Assembly: GCA_900548385.1 (NCBI GenBank)
Contig: URKJ01000062.1
Location: 1 to 15,848, forward strand
Origin: an uncultured bacterium
GTDB lineage: Bacteria; Verrucomicrobiota; Lentisphaeria; Victivallales; UBA1829
Length of the DNA: 15,848 nt
Direction of reading: 5' to 3'
The notes beneath the pieces are model-generated. The model did no database searches. It was given only the letters and a program-made list of their open reading frames with translations, and was not told where the DNA came from. The position numbers and the translations under genes were made by a program. This document shows, one piece after another, positions 8,327 through 15,130 of the stretch. Numbering within the stretch: position 1 is the first letter of the stretch; every line of letters starts with the position of its first letter.

Positions 8327-8348
8327 AAGCCGTTGGCTTGCGGTTTTT
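8327..8348 (+). terminator. weak candidate intrinsic terminator
   Basis: AAGCC (8327-8331), loop GTT, GGCTT (8335-8339), then GCGG and a T5 run (8344-8348); a further T-run follows at about 8356-8362. The stem is only 5 bp and not adjacent to the T-run, so support is weak. It would end transcripts reading out of the operon. Confidence 0.28.
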
Positions 8349-8393
8349 GTTCAACTTTTTTTACTGATAATATATCAAATTTCAGAATTTTTA

Positions 8394-8421
8394 TTGAATT
8401 TTTTAAATCCGGTATTATAAT
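8394..8421 (+). promoter_or_regulatory. sigma70-type promoter of the alcohol dehydrogenase gene
   Basis: TTGAAT (8394-8399, 4 of 6) and a perfect TATAAT (8416-8421) are separated by 16 bp, about 32 bp before the gene start. The 11-mer TATAATGATAA also occurs at the operon promoter (1481-1491). Confidence 0.62.
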
Positions 8422-8453
8422 GATAATCGGTCAGAAAACAACGGGAGGTCATC

Positions 8454-9668
8454 ATGTTTCATAACAGCCTGGACATCAACAATGTAACGGAGCTCCGCCT
8501 CAGAACGCTGGTCTATTTCGGCTGCGGAGCGATCCGTAAGATCGAAGAGATCGCCGCGGCGCTTGAAAAGCGCGGGATCGGAAAACTGCTGGTCGTCACC
8601 GGACGCGGCGCGTACAAAAAAACCGGTGCGTGGGATCAGATCGTTCCCGCTCTTGCCGCGCATAAGATTGACTATGCGCTTTTCGACAAGGTCACGCCGA
8701 ATCCGACGACAACGCAGATTGATGAAGCTGTCGCGCTTGCGAAAGAGGCGGGAGCCCAGGCGGTTCTCTGTATCGGCGGAGGAAGCGCGATCGACGCGGG
8801 AAAGAGTGCCGCGATTCTTCTCGCCAACCCACAATATAATGCATCTGATCTTTACTGTTACAAGTTCGCTCCGGAACATGCGGTTCCCATTATTGCCGTC
8901 AATCTGACGCATGGAACCGGAACCGAGGCGGACCGTGTCGCTGTTGCGACGATCCCGGAATCGGAATATAAGCCCGCGATCGTTTATGACTGCATTTATC
9001 CGGAGTGGTCTATCGACGATCCCGCTCTGATGACCGGGCTTTCGGAAAAACAGACCCGGTTCGTCAGCATCGACGCGGTCAATCACTGTGTGGAGGCTGT
9101 TACCAGCGCGATTGCAAGTCCTTATTCGATTTCGCTCGGACGCGAGGCGATTGCTCTTGTCGCGCAGTATCTGCCGGCTGTTCTGAAAGATCCGGGCGAT
9201 CTTACCGCGCGTTATTATCTGCTTTACGCGTCCATGCTTGCCGGAGTTTCGTTTGACAACGGAATGCTCCATTATACCCATGCTCTGGAACACCCGCTGA
9301 GTGCGGTTAAGCCTGAGTTGACGCATGGTCTCGGACTCTCCATGCTGCTGCCTGCCGTGATCAAACATATCTATCCGGAGCGGTCAGTTGTGCTTGCGGA
9401 TGTTCTTGCCCCGCTGGTTCCCGGACTCAAAGGCGAGCCGTCCGAGGCGGACGTCGCGGCTAAAGGGGTTGAAAAGTGGCTGGTGAGCGTCGGAGCACCC
9501 GAAAAACTCCGCGATGAAGGATTTACCGCCGCGGATATTGATAAACTGGTCGATCTCGTGTTTACGACTCCGTCATTGAATATCCTGCTTTCTCTTGCCC
9601 CGGATAAGGCGGGACGCGATGCCGTCCGCGAGATTTATGAAAATTCGCTGAACCCTCTGAACCCGTGA
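8454..9668 (+). CDS. iron-containing alcohol dehydrogenase (group III)
   Basis: A 404-residue NAD(P)-dependent alcohol dehydrogenase that interconverts an alcohol and an aldehyde or ketone, probably reoxidising NADH during fermentation. The nucleotide-binding loop is CIGGGSAIDAGK (GGGS at 108-111). Candidate metal ligands and active-site residues are D207 and H211 (SIDAVNHCVEA), H276 and H280 (THALEHPLSA), and H291 (LTHGLGL), matching the D-H-H-H set of the family. The length is normal. GGGAGG (8443-8448) precedes the ATG by 5 nt. It has its own promoter and is convergent with the thioredoxin-like gene. No aldehyde dehydrogenase domain or partner is present in the window. The specific substrate (ethanol, propanediol, butanol) cannot be decided. 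Confidence 0.93.
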   Translation: MFHNSLDINNVTELRLRTLVYFGCGAIRKIEEIAAALEKRGIGKLLVVTGRGAYKKTGAWDQIVPALAAHKIDYALFDKVTPNPTTTQIDEAVALAKEAGAQAVLCIGGGSAIDAGKSAAILLANPQYNASDLYCYKFAPEHAVPIIAVNLTHGTGTEADRVAVATIPESEYKPAIVYDCIYPEWSIDDPALMTGLSEKQTRFVSIDAVNHCVEAVTSAIASPYSISLGREAIALVAQYLPAVLKDPGDLTARYYLLYASMLAGVSFDNGMLHYTHALEHPLSAVKPELTHGLGLSMLLPAVIKHIYPERSVVLADVLAPLVPGLKGEPSEADVAAKGVEKWLVSVGAPEKLRDEGFTAADIDKLVDLVFTTPSLNILLSLAPDKAGRDAVREIYENSLNPLNP

Positions 9669-9693
9669 CGGTTCCGGAGAGCGATTGAAAAAG

Positions 9694-9731
9694 AAAACGG
9701 AGCGCTGATGAAATTCAACGCTCCGTTTTTT
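9694..9731. terminator. bidirectional intrinsic terminator between convergent genes
   Basis: An 11-bp perfect stem, AAAACGGAGCG (9694-9704) with CGCTCCGTTTT (9719-9729), encloses a 14-nt loop. A T6 run ends the plus side (9726-9731), and on the minus strand a T-rich run (complement of 9687-9697) follows. It serves both the alcohol dehydrogenase and the thioredoxin-like gene. Confidence 0.9.
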
Positions 9732-9755
9732 CTATCCGGTCCTGACTGATCCGGA

Positions 9756-10202
9756 TTATTTGATCTTTTTCAGAATGGCTTCGTAATGCTTGATATAATC
9801 ATCGACTTTGGTCGTGGAGAGATAGCCGGTTTTGGCAAGAACCTTGCCATCGGCGGAGATGATCAGAACGGTCGGGAAACCTTCGATGCCGTATTTGCGG
9901 GCAAGCGCGTTGTTCTGCTGAACGGTTCCCGGAAGAAGCTGTTTCTGTTTCGGAAAGTCCGCTTTGAACAGAACGAAATTTTTGTTCAGGAATTCCGCGA
10001 ACTGCGGCTTGGCAAACGCCTCTTCATCCATCCGGATGCAGTACGGACACCAGTCGGAACCGGTGAACAGCATCAGGATCGGTTTTTTCTCTTTCTTCGC
10101 CCCGGCGACCGCCTGCGGGAAGTTGTCGGTCCATTTGGCGGCATCGGCAAATGCCATGACGGTGCCGCACATCAGCAGCATTGCAAGGATCAGTTTTCTC
10201 AT
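9756..10202 (-). CDS. secreted thioredoxin-fold protein with CPYC motif
   Basis: A 148-residue protein. I chose the ATG at 10202 because an AGAGGGGAA ribosome site precedes it and a clean signal peptide follows (MRKLILAMLLMCGTVMAFA, cleavage about 19/20); the longer upstream frame has neither. The mature part is one thioredoxin fold: FTGSDWCPYCIRMDEE places the redox pair at C52 and C55, and YGIEGFPT supplies the cis-proline (P110). It resembles the thioredoxin_7/DUF255-like periplasmic group. CPYC is the glutaredoxin-type dipeptide, which tends to give a moderately reducing or isomerase-like potential. Probable role: thiol-disulfide exchange in the periplasm. Partner unknown; no DsbD-like gene is visible. 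Confidence 0.9.
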   Translation of the reverse strand: MRKLILAMLLMCGTVMAFADAAKWTDNFPQAVAGAKKEKKPILMLFTGSDWCPYCIRMDEEAFAKPQFAEFLNKNFVLFKADFPKQKQLLPGTVQQNNALARKYGIEGFPTVLIISADGKVLAKTGYLSTTKVDDYIKHYEAILKKIK

Positions 10203-10292
10203 GATGGTTCCCCTCTCATAGGTTGATTTGTTCCGGCTTCTCTCTGAAACCGCGCTTGTGGTATCAGACAGCGGAACCGGTGGAATGTTCCA

Positions 10293-10331
10293 TAAAAAAT
10301 GACGACAGACCCGCCGGGAGCCTGCCGTCAT
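10293..10331 (-). terminator. intrinsic terminator of the pta gene
   Basis: On the minus strand, ATGACGGCAGGC pairs with GTCTGTCGTCAT (12 bp including two G-U pairs, plus-strand 10320-10331 and 10299-10310) around a 9-nt loop, followed directly by a T6 run (plus 10294-10299). It lies 26 nt past the stop codon. Confidence 0.88.
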
Positions 10332-10356
10332 GAAGATTACGATTGGAGCGGGCGGC

Positions 10357-11373
10357 TTATTCCCATTCGGTAACCGCGCAGACCGCCGCCATGTCGACGA
10401 TGTCATCGACCGAGCAGCCGCGGCTTCCGTCGACGAACGGCTTGCGGAGTCCGTTGCAGATCGGACCGATCGCGGTGGCTCCGGCGAGACGTTCCGTCGC
10501 CTTGTAGATGGAGTTGCCGCAGTTCAGATCGGGGAACACGAGCACGTTGGCCTGACCGGCGACCGGGGAGCCCGCGAACTTCTTCTTGCCGATTTCGGGA
10601 ACGGTTGCGGCGTCGAACTGCATTTCGCCGTCGATCATCAGGTCGGGAGCCAGCGCTTTGGCTTTCGCCGTTGCCTGAACGACTTTGTCAATGATCGGAT
10701 CGTGGGCGGAACCATTGGTCGAGCAGGAGATCATCGCGACTTTCGGATCGGTTCCGGTGTACATCTTGAAACGTTTTGCCGTCTGGAGCGCGATTTCTGC
10801 AAGCTGATCGGCATCGGGATTGATGTTGAGGCCGCAATCCGCATAGAACAGAACGCCGTTATAGCCCCATTTGGGATCGGGCATCTGCATGACGAAGAAG
10901 CTGGAGGCGATCTTGTTGCCCGGAGCGACTTTGAAAAGCTGAAGCGCGGGTTTGGTTTTCTGGGCGGTGTTGTGTGCGTAACCGGTCGGATTGCCGCCGC
11001 AGGAGGCATAGCCGTGGGCGTCGCCGGCGCAGACCATCGCGGCAGAGAAGACGCAGGTATCCTTGAGCCATTCACGAGCCTGTTCGGGCGTCAGCCCCTT
11101 GTTCTTGCGGATTTCGACGACGGTGGCGATATAGCGGTCGAGTTCGGGCGTCTTGAGAACGTCCACGAGTTCCACGCCGTCGAGACAGACGTTGTTTTCC
11201 TGAGCAAGTTTTTTGATCTCTTCCACGCAGCCGACGAGCACCGGGCGCGCATAACCGAGTTTCACAAGTTTTTCCGCGGCTTTGAGGTTTCTGGGATCAT
11301 CGCTTTCCGTAAGGCAGACTTTGCGGTTCAGAGCTTTCGCCTGGTTACGGATCTTGTCAAGTACAGTTTCCAT
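10357..11373 (-). CDS. pta: phosphate acetyltransferase, divergent in the CoA-site loop
   Basis: A 338-residue protein from the ATG at 11373, placed 11 nt after AAGGA. The ATG at 11382 is only 2 nt from that site and less likely. It interconverts acetyl-CoA + phosphate and acetyl phosphate + CoA for acetate fermentation. Family marks: EIRKNKG (R89), ADCGLNINPDADQLAEIA (178-195), DGEMQFDAA (248-256), AGSPVAGQANVLVFPDLNCGN (267-287) and DGSRGCSVDD (S317, R318, D324). The length equals the short, single-domain Pta form. Odd: the usual SGA.HS..DTLRPA loop is replaced by a longer stretch (SCGGNPTGYAHNTAQKTKPA, from S124), putting Lys (K141) where the CoA-binding Arg normally sits. Phosphate butyryltransferase is less likely given the C-terminal motifs. 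No ackA is visible. Own promoter and terminator. Confidence 0.9.
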   Translation of the reverse strand: METVLDKIRNQAKALNRKVCLTESDDPRNLKAAEKLVKLGYARPVLVGCVEEIKKLAQENNVCLDGVELVDVLKTPELDRYIATVVEIRKNKGLTPEQAREWLKDTCVFSAAMVCAGDAHGYASCGGNPTGYAHNTAQKTKPALQLFKVAPGNKIASSFFVMQMPDPKWGYNGVLFYADCGLNINPDADQLAEIALQTAKRFKMYTGTDPKVAMISCSTNGSAHDPIIDKVVQATAKAKALAPDLMIDGEMQFDAATVPEIGKKKFAGSPVAGQANVLVFPDLNCGNSIYKATERLAGATAIGPICNGLRKPFVDGSRGCSVDDIVDMAAVCAVTEWE

Positions 11374-11416
11374 GTTCGGCATTTTCCTTCCGTTATAGAG
11401 GTATAAAAGAAAGGCA

Positions 11417-11433
11417 CCGGGGAACATCCCCGG
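11417..11433 (-). promoter_or_regulatory. stem-loop in the pta leader (or terminator of the kinase gene)
   Basis: A perfect 7-bp stem CCGGGGA/TCCCCGG with a 3-nt loop, flanked by the direct repeat GGCACCG (11413-11419 and 11432-11438, overlapping the stem ends). On the minus strand it is followed by TGCC and a broken T-run (TTTCTTTT). It lies about 15-30 nt after the predicted pta transcript start and 83 nt past the kinase stop. It may therefore stabilise or attenuate the pta mRNA, or end kinase transcription. Confidence 0.5.
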
Positions 11434-11454
11434 CACCGTGACTCACTGTATTGT

Positions 11455-11482
11455 AATTTAGCATAAAACACGACGCTTTCAA
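11455..11482 (-). promoter_or_regulatory. candidate promoter of pta
   Basis: On the minus strand TTGAAA (plus 11477-11482; 5 of 6) is followed after 16 bp by TAAATT (plus 11455-11460; 4 of 6). It would start a roughly 70-nt leader. Confidence 0.45.
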
Positions 11483-11516
11483 AGCCGTTTCCATTATTTT
11501 TTGCAAGAACTTTCCA

Positions 11517-14500
11517 TCATTGCCATTCCAGCACGAGGGGGAGTTTCAACGCGGGATTCAAATTGACAACGATCCCTTTCGGTCCCCGGATGCGGTCAAG
11601 AAAACAACCCGCTGTGCCGTCCGGCAGACTGTACTGGCCGGAGCCGTACGGAGTTCCGTCTTCCCGGAAAAGCCGTCCGTTTCTGGATGTGATCCCGGTC
11701 CAGCAGGGAATTTTGAGACTCCGGTACAGCTCCGCCTGTTCCCGCTGATTATTCCAGGAGGGCAGACGCGCTCCGAGGGCGGCGGCTGCACCGCGGGCTT
11801 CGCCGTAAGTCACCATGACGGGGATCAGCGAATAGTATTTTCCGTTGATTTCTGCAGCCATCGACCGCAGTTCCGCTCCGTTCCGTTTCCGGAATGCTTC
11901 CAATATCCGCAGATGACGGTTCAGGCGTTCGGTGGCGGGGCCCGGAGTGATCCGGGAATGAAGCTGTTCGGCGGTTTCCGGCGGCATTCCTGCATCGTGA
12001 AAAAGAAACAGTTCGCGCGGCGGTTTCTGAAACATGGTGCCGAACGATGTAACGGCACTGCCGGAAACGATCAGATGATCCAGATTCAGTTTGTTGAGCG
12101 GATCCAGTTCCGGGACCGGATTGCCGAAACAGTTCAGGAAACGGAGATTGCGCAGGTTTTCCAATGGGGTCAGATCGGTGATCCGGTTGCCCGGAACGGA
12201 GAGTTCGAGCAGGGCATCATGGTGTTCCAACGGCTCCAGGGAGCTGATCCGGTTGTAGCCCGCATCCAGATACTGAAGCTGTTTCGATTCCCGGAGGGGC
12301 CGGAGATCGGAAATATTGTTTTGCGACAGGAACAGCATGTCCAGTTCTGCGGCGTCCGACAGCGGCGTCAGGGATTCGATCCGGTTGTGACTCAGGTCGA
12401 GTTTTCGCAGCGGCATTCCGTTCAGCGCGGAGAGGTCGGCGATCCGGTTTCCGGAAAGGTTCAGGTCCGTGACGGGAAGCCCGTTCAGAGCGTAAATATC
12501 TTTGATCCGGTTGCAGGAGAGGTCCAGCCGTTTCAGCGGCATGGAACGCAGGGGGACAATGGAGCTGATCTGATTGAACGAGGCGCGGAGCGTGCTCAGC
12601 GGCATTCCGGCGAGCGGCGACAGATCGACGATCCGGTTCCGGCTGATGTCGAGCATTTCGGGTTTCATTCCCGCAAGAGCCTGAATGGAGCTGATGCCGC
12701 AGCCGCGCAGAGTCAGCCGCCGCAACCGCATGGTCCGCAGAAAATCAATGTTGACGAGCGGTGTCCGGTCGAGAACCAGAGCCGTCAGCGGAATCCCTGC
12801 GAGCGGGGCGGGATCGGGAATGCGGCACTCCTGCAGAACCAGCATGTTCAGGCGGCTGTTGCGGATCGGGGCAAAATCCAGCGGACGAGCGTTGACCAGT
12901 GTCAGCCCGCTGACCGGGATTTCCCGGAGAACGGAGAGATCCCGGACGGATTCCCCGGACGCGAACAGATGGAACCCGCCGTCTTCAAGATACAGACGGA
13001 TCACCGCGTCTTTCCAGGTCCGGCGCAGAAGCTCTTCCCATTGCGGAATACGGGAACGGTATTCGCTGAACAGACGTGCCATGCGAAGCCCGCTGGCGGA
13101 CCGTTTCCGCCGTTCCGGTGTCGTTGCCGATTCTTCCGCCTCGGTGAACAGCTCGCCTGCCGCAGCGAAATTGCCTTTCCGCAGCTGGCGTTCCGCAATA
13201 TCGAGAATATCGGCTTTGATGGAGGTTCCGAGCGTCATCAGCTTGACGCTCCGCATATCGAGCGTGCACTTGGAAAATGAAAACGCGCACGCCGTTGTCC
13301 GGCCGGGAAGGGCACTGATGCGGCGCGGTTCCGTATAGTTCAGGACTTCCTTGCCCTGCACGCTCATTTTCAGACAGGTCTCCCGCGGTCCGGTGGTGAT
13401 GATCAGGTCGATTTTCCATGCTTCGCCGGACGGAGGATTTTCCACGCGCGCTTCGGCGAGCGTCTCTTCATTGTGCCCGCGGTGGAGCGACACATAGGAG
13501 TTCTGACGCGGCGTGAGAGTGAAGATGAAACCGTCGCCGAACCCCGTATTGTTGAGTGTCATCTGAACGGCGGCGCCGGGAGACTGTTCCACGATGCTGA
13601 ACTCCGTCAGCATACGCAGATCGGTGGAAAGAAGCTGTTCGCGGAAGAAAAGATCCACATTGTACGCCTGTGCGAAGATACGCGCGCCATTCTGCGATTT
13701 CTTGACGAACCGCATTGCCTGATTCCGGGAGAGTTCATGACTGCGGTTCAGCAACAGTTTCCAGCGGTCGTGGATATAGGAATCCAGAAACGTGTCTTCA
13801 AATTTCAAATTCCATTCGCGGTAATTCTCGCGCCGGATCCGGGTTTCGAGCCCGGAAAATGCCCGTTCCGCGGCGATCCGGGCCTGTTCGGAACGTCCGT
13901 AAACCTGTTCGCTGAGCGCCCGCGTGTAAAGATGGATCGCCAGAAACAGCAGAATGATTACAACCGTCAGAACAAGCGAGGAGATCACATAGATCCGGAT
14001 TCTGTTCCGTTTCAGCCATAACAGGAACCGGGTGAACATTCCCGCGTTTTCCGCTTCGGTGGCGAACCCGCTCTGATAGGCGACGACATCGTCTTTCAGA
14101 GCCTGCACGCTCTGGTAACGGCGCGCAGGATTGCGCGACATCGCCCGCAGGATGATGAATTCCAGCGGAAGCGGTATTTTGTCGCCGTTACCGTCGTGGG
14201 GCGGGATGATTCTGCCGTCGAGTACGTTCTGCAGGGTCTCTTCCATTGTGCTGCCTTTGAACGGCGGATGCAGGGTCAGGATCGAATACAGGATTGCACC
14301 GAGGGAATAGATATCGGTCAGCCTGCTCCGGCTGCTGTTTTTTCCGGCGGCCTGTTCCGGCGCCATGTATTCGGGGGTACCGCGGATGATGCCGTCAAGC
14401 GTCACGCCGGCGGTTTTGCCGCTGCCTGCCGCAACGGACGGTGCGTCCGGTTCCGGAACGTCATCAAGCCGCCGTGCGATTCCCCAGTCCAGCACGAGCA

Positions 14501-15020
14501 CTTCTCCGTATTCGCCGACCTGGATATTGTCGGGCTTGAGGTCCAGATGAATGACGCCGCGGGAATGGGCGAATGCGATGGCATCGCAGATTTTCAGGAA
14601 AATATCGAGCCGGACATGAAGCGGGAACCGTTTCTGCATGGCGGGATCGTCGCTCCGGAGAGAGTCGAGAATTTTCGCCAGCGTAACGCCGTGAACCAGT
14701 TTCATCGTGAAGTAAGGGACGCCGCTTTTACTGCGCCCGATGTCGTGGACTGGAACGATGTTCGGGTGTTCGAGGGATGCCGTGATGCGCGCTTCTTCGA
14801 GAAACCGCAGTTGCTTCTGTTCGGAAGCATCTTTGGAGATCGCCATTGCGATGTTCCGTCCGACATTGATGTCTTCGGATTTGACAACGATTTTCATTCC
14901 CCCGGATCCGATCACATGCCGGGTGTGATAACGGTCGTTCGGAGATACCGCCAGCTTGTCGGTCGGTATCTTATCGGTGCATCCGATGGTTTTTGTCTGT
15001 TCCGGCTCCTCTCCGTCCAT
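11517..15020 (-). CDS. transmembrane Ser/Thr kinase-like receptor with LRRs and C-type-lectin-like domain; WNK-like lysine position
   Basis: 1167 residues from ATG 15020 (AAGGAG 5 nt upstream; ATG 15044 has no ribosome site and abuts the -10). Cytoplasmic Hanks-type kinase domain, about 30-320: glycine loop GSGGMKIV (38-45), N-lobe Glu about E76, HLDLKPDN (158-165), DWG (178-180), GTPEYMAPEQ (214-223). The VAIK lysine is Ala (IAMA, A60), while K43 lies in the glycine loop as in WNK kinases; the HRD Arg is Leu. One membrane helix (about 341-365) leads to a periplasmic part: a jelly-roll-like domain (about 405-600), a helical TPR-like stretch (600-690), about 14 leucine-rich repeats of ~21 residues (690-995; LDLSHNRIESLTPL type), and a C-terminal C-type-lectin-like domain (about 1055-1167; GKYYSLIP, GEARGAAAALGARLPS, CWTGI). 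Probable envelope ligand sensor; whether it is an active kinase or pseudokinase is open. Confidence 0.9.
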   Translation of the reverse strand: MDGEEPEQTKTIGCTDKIPTDKLAVSPNDRYHTRHVIGSGGMKIVVKSEDINVGRNIAMAISKDASEQKQLRFLEEARITASLEHPNIVPVHDIGRSKSGVPYFTMKLVHGVTLAKILDSLRSDDPAMQKRFPLHVRLDIFLKICDAIAFAHSRGVIHLDLKPDNIQVGEYGEVLVLDWGIARRLDDVPEPDAPSVAAGSGKTAGVTLDGIIRGTPEYMAPEQAAGKNSSRSRLTDIYSLGAILYSILTLHPPFKGSTMEETLQNVLDGRIIPPHDGNGDKIPLPLEFIILRAMSRNPARRYQSVQALKDDVVAYQSGFATEAENAGMFTRFLLWLKRNRIRIYVISSLVLTVVIILLFLAIHLYTRALSEQVYGRSEQARIAAERAFSGLETRIRRENYREWNLKFEDTFLDSYIHDRWKLLLNRSHELSRNQAMRFVKKSQNGARIFAQAYNVDLFFREQLLSTDLRMLTEFSIVEQSPGAAVQMTLNNTGFGDGFIFTLTPRQNSYVSLHRGHNEETLAEARVENPPSGEAWKIDLIITTGPRETCLKMSVQGKEVLNYTEPRRISALPGRTTACAFSFSKCTLDMRSVKLMTLGTSIKADILDIAERQLRKGNFAAAGELFTEAEESATTPERRKRSASGLRMARLFSEYRSRIPQWEELLRRTWKDAVIRLYLEDGGFHLFASGESVRDLSVLREIPVSGLTLVNARPLDFAPIRNSRLNMLVLQECRIPDPAPLAGIPLTALVLDRTPLVNIDFLRTMRLRRLTLRGCGISSIQALAGMKPEMLDISRNRIVDLSPLAGMPLSTLRASFNQISSIVPLRSMPLKRLDLSCNRIKDIYALNGLPVTDLNLSGNRIADLSALNGMPLRKLDLSHNRIESLTPLSDAAELDMLFLSQNNISDLRPLRESKQLQYLDAGYNRISSLEPLEHHDALLELSVPGNRITDLTPLENLRNLRFLNCFGNPVPELDPLNKLNLDHLIVSGSAVTSFGTMFQKPPRELFLFHDAGMPPETAEQLHSRITPGPATERLNRHLRILEAFRKRNGAELRSMAAEINGKYYSLIPVMVTYGEARGAAAALGARLPSWNNQREQAELYRSLKIPCWTGITSRNGRLFREDGTPYGSGQYSLPDGTAGCFLDRIRGPKGIVVNLNPALKLPLVLEWQ

Positions 15021-15046
15021 TCCCTCTCCTTCGTTGTTCCGCATGT

Positions 15047-15075
15047 ATAATAATCTCGCGGGAACAGGAATACAA
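15047..15075 (-). promoter_or_regulatory. candidate promoter of the kinase gene
   Basis: On the minus strand TTGTAT (plus 15070-15075) and TATTAT (plus 15047-15052; 5 of 6) are 17 bp apart, with an A7 tract farther upstream (plus 15085-15091) that could act as an UP element. The transcript would start about 20 nt before the ATG at 15020, which supports that start. Confidence 0.5.
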
Positions 15076-15130
15076 GCCGCGGACGGATTTTTTTCCCGGA
15101 AATCTTCCCGGCGGGAGCGGAAAAGAGGTG

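Larger units (their letters stand above)
7926..8453. other. mostly unexplained intergenic region between the operon and the alcohol dehydrogenase
   Basis: 528 bp with no confidently assignable gene. It holds one doubtful 80-codon frame (7948-8190), an inverted repeat GGCGGCA/TGCCGCC (7950-7956 and 8005-8011), an imperfect hairpin GGAGGC-TTT-GCCGCC (7997-8011), a weak terminator candidate near 8327-8348, and the promoter of the downstream gene (8394-8421). A second frame (8216-8464) has no ribosome site and runs into the next gene, so I do not call it. Confidence 0.5.

Noticed and set aside
8415..9368. Minus-strand open frame (317 codons) opposite the alcohol dehydrogenase
   Set aside because: Arg/Asn/Asp-rich antisense shadow; the opposite strand carries all the dehydrogenase motifs.
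10330..11406. Plus-strand open frame (358 codons) opposite pta
   Set aside because: Antisense shadow of a codon-biased gene: its translation is a repetitive run of Val/Asp/Gly/Phe/Arg without domains, and the pta frame is unmistakable.
11520..13280. Long plus-strand open frame (586 codons) opposite the LRR region of the kinase gene
   Set aside because: It mirrors the G/C-rich third positions of the real minus-strand gene, has no ribosome site, and gives a low-complexity Arg/Gly/Pro-rich product. The minus-strand frame has clear domains.
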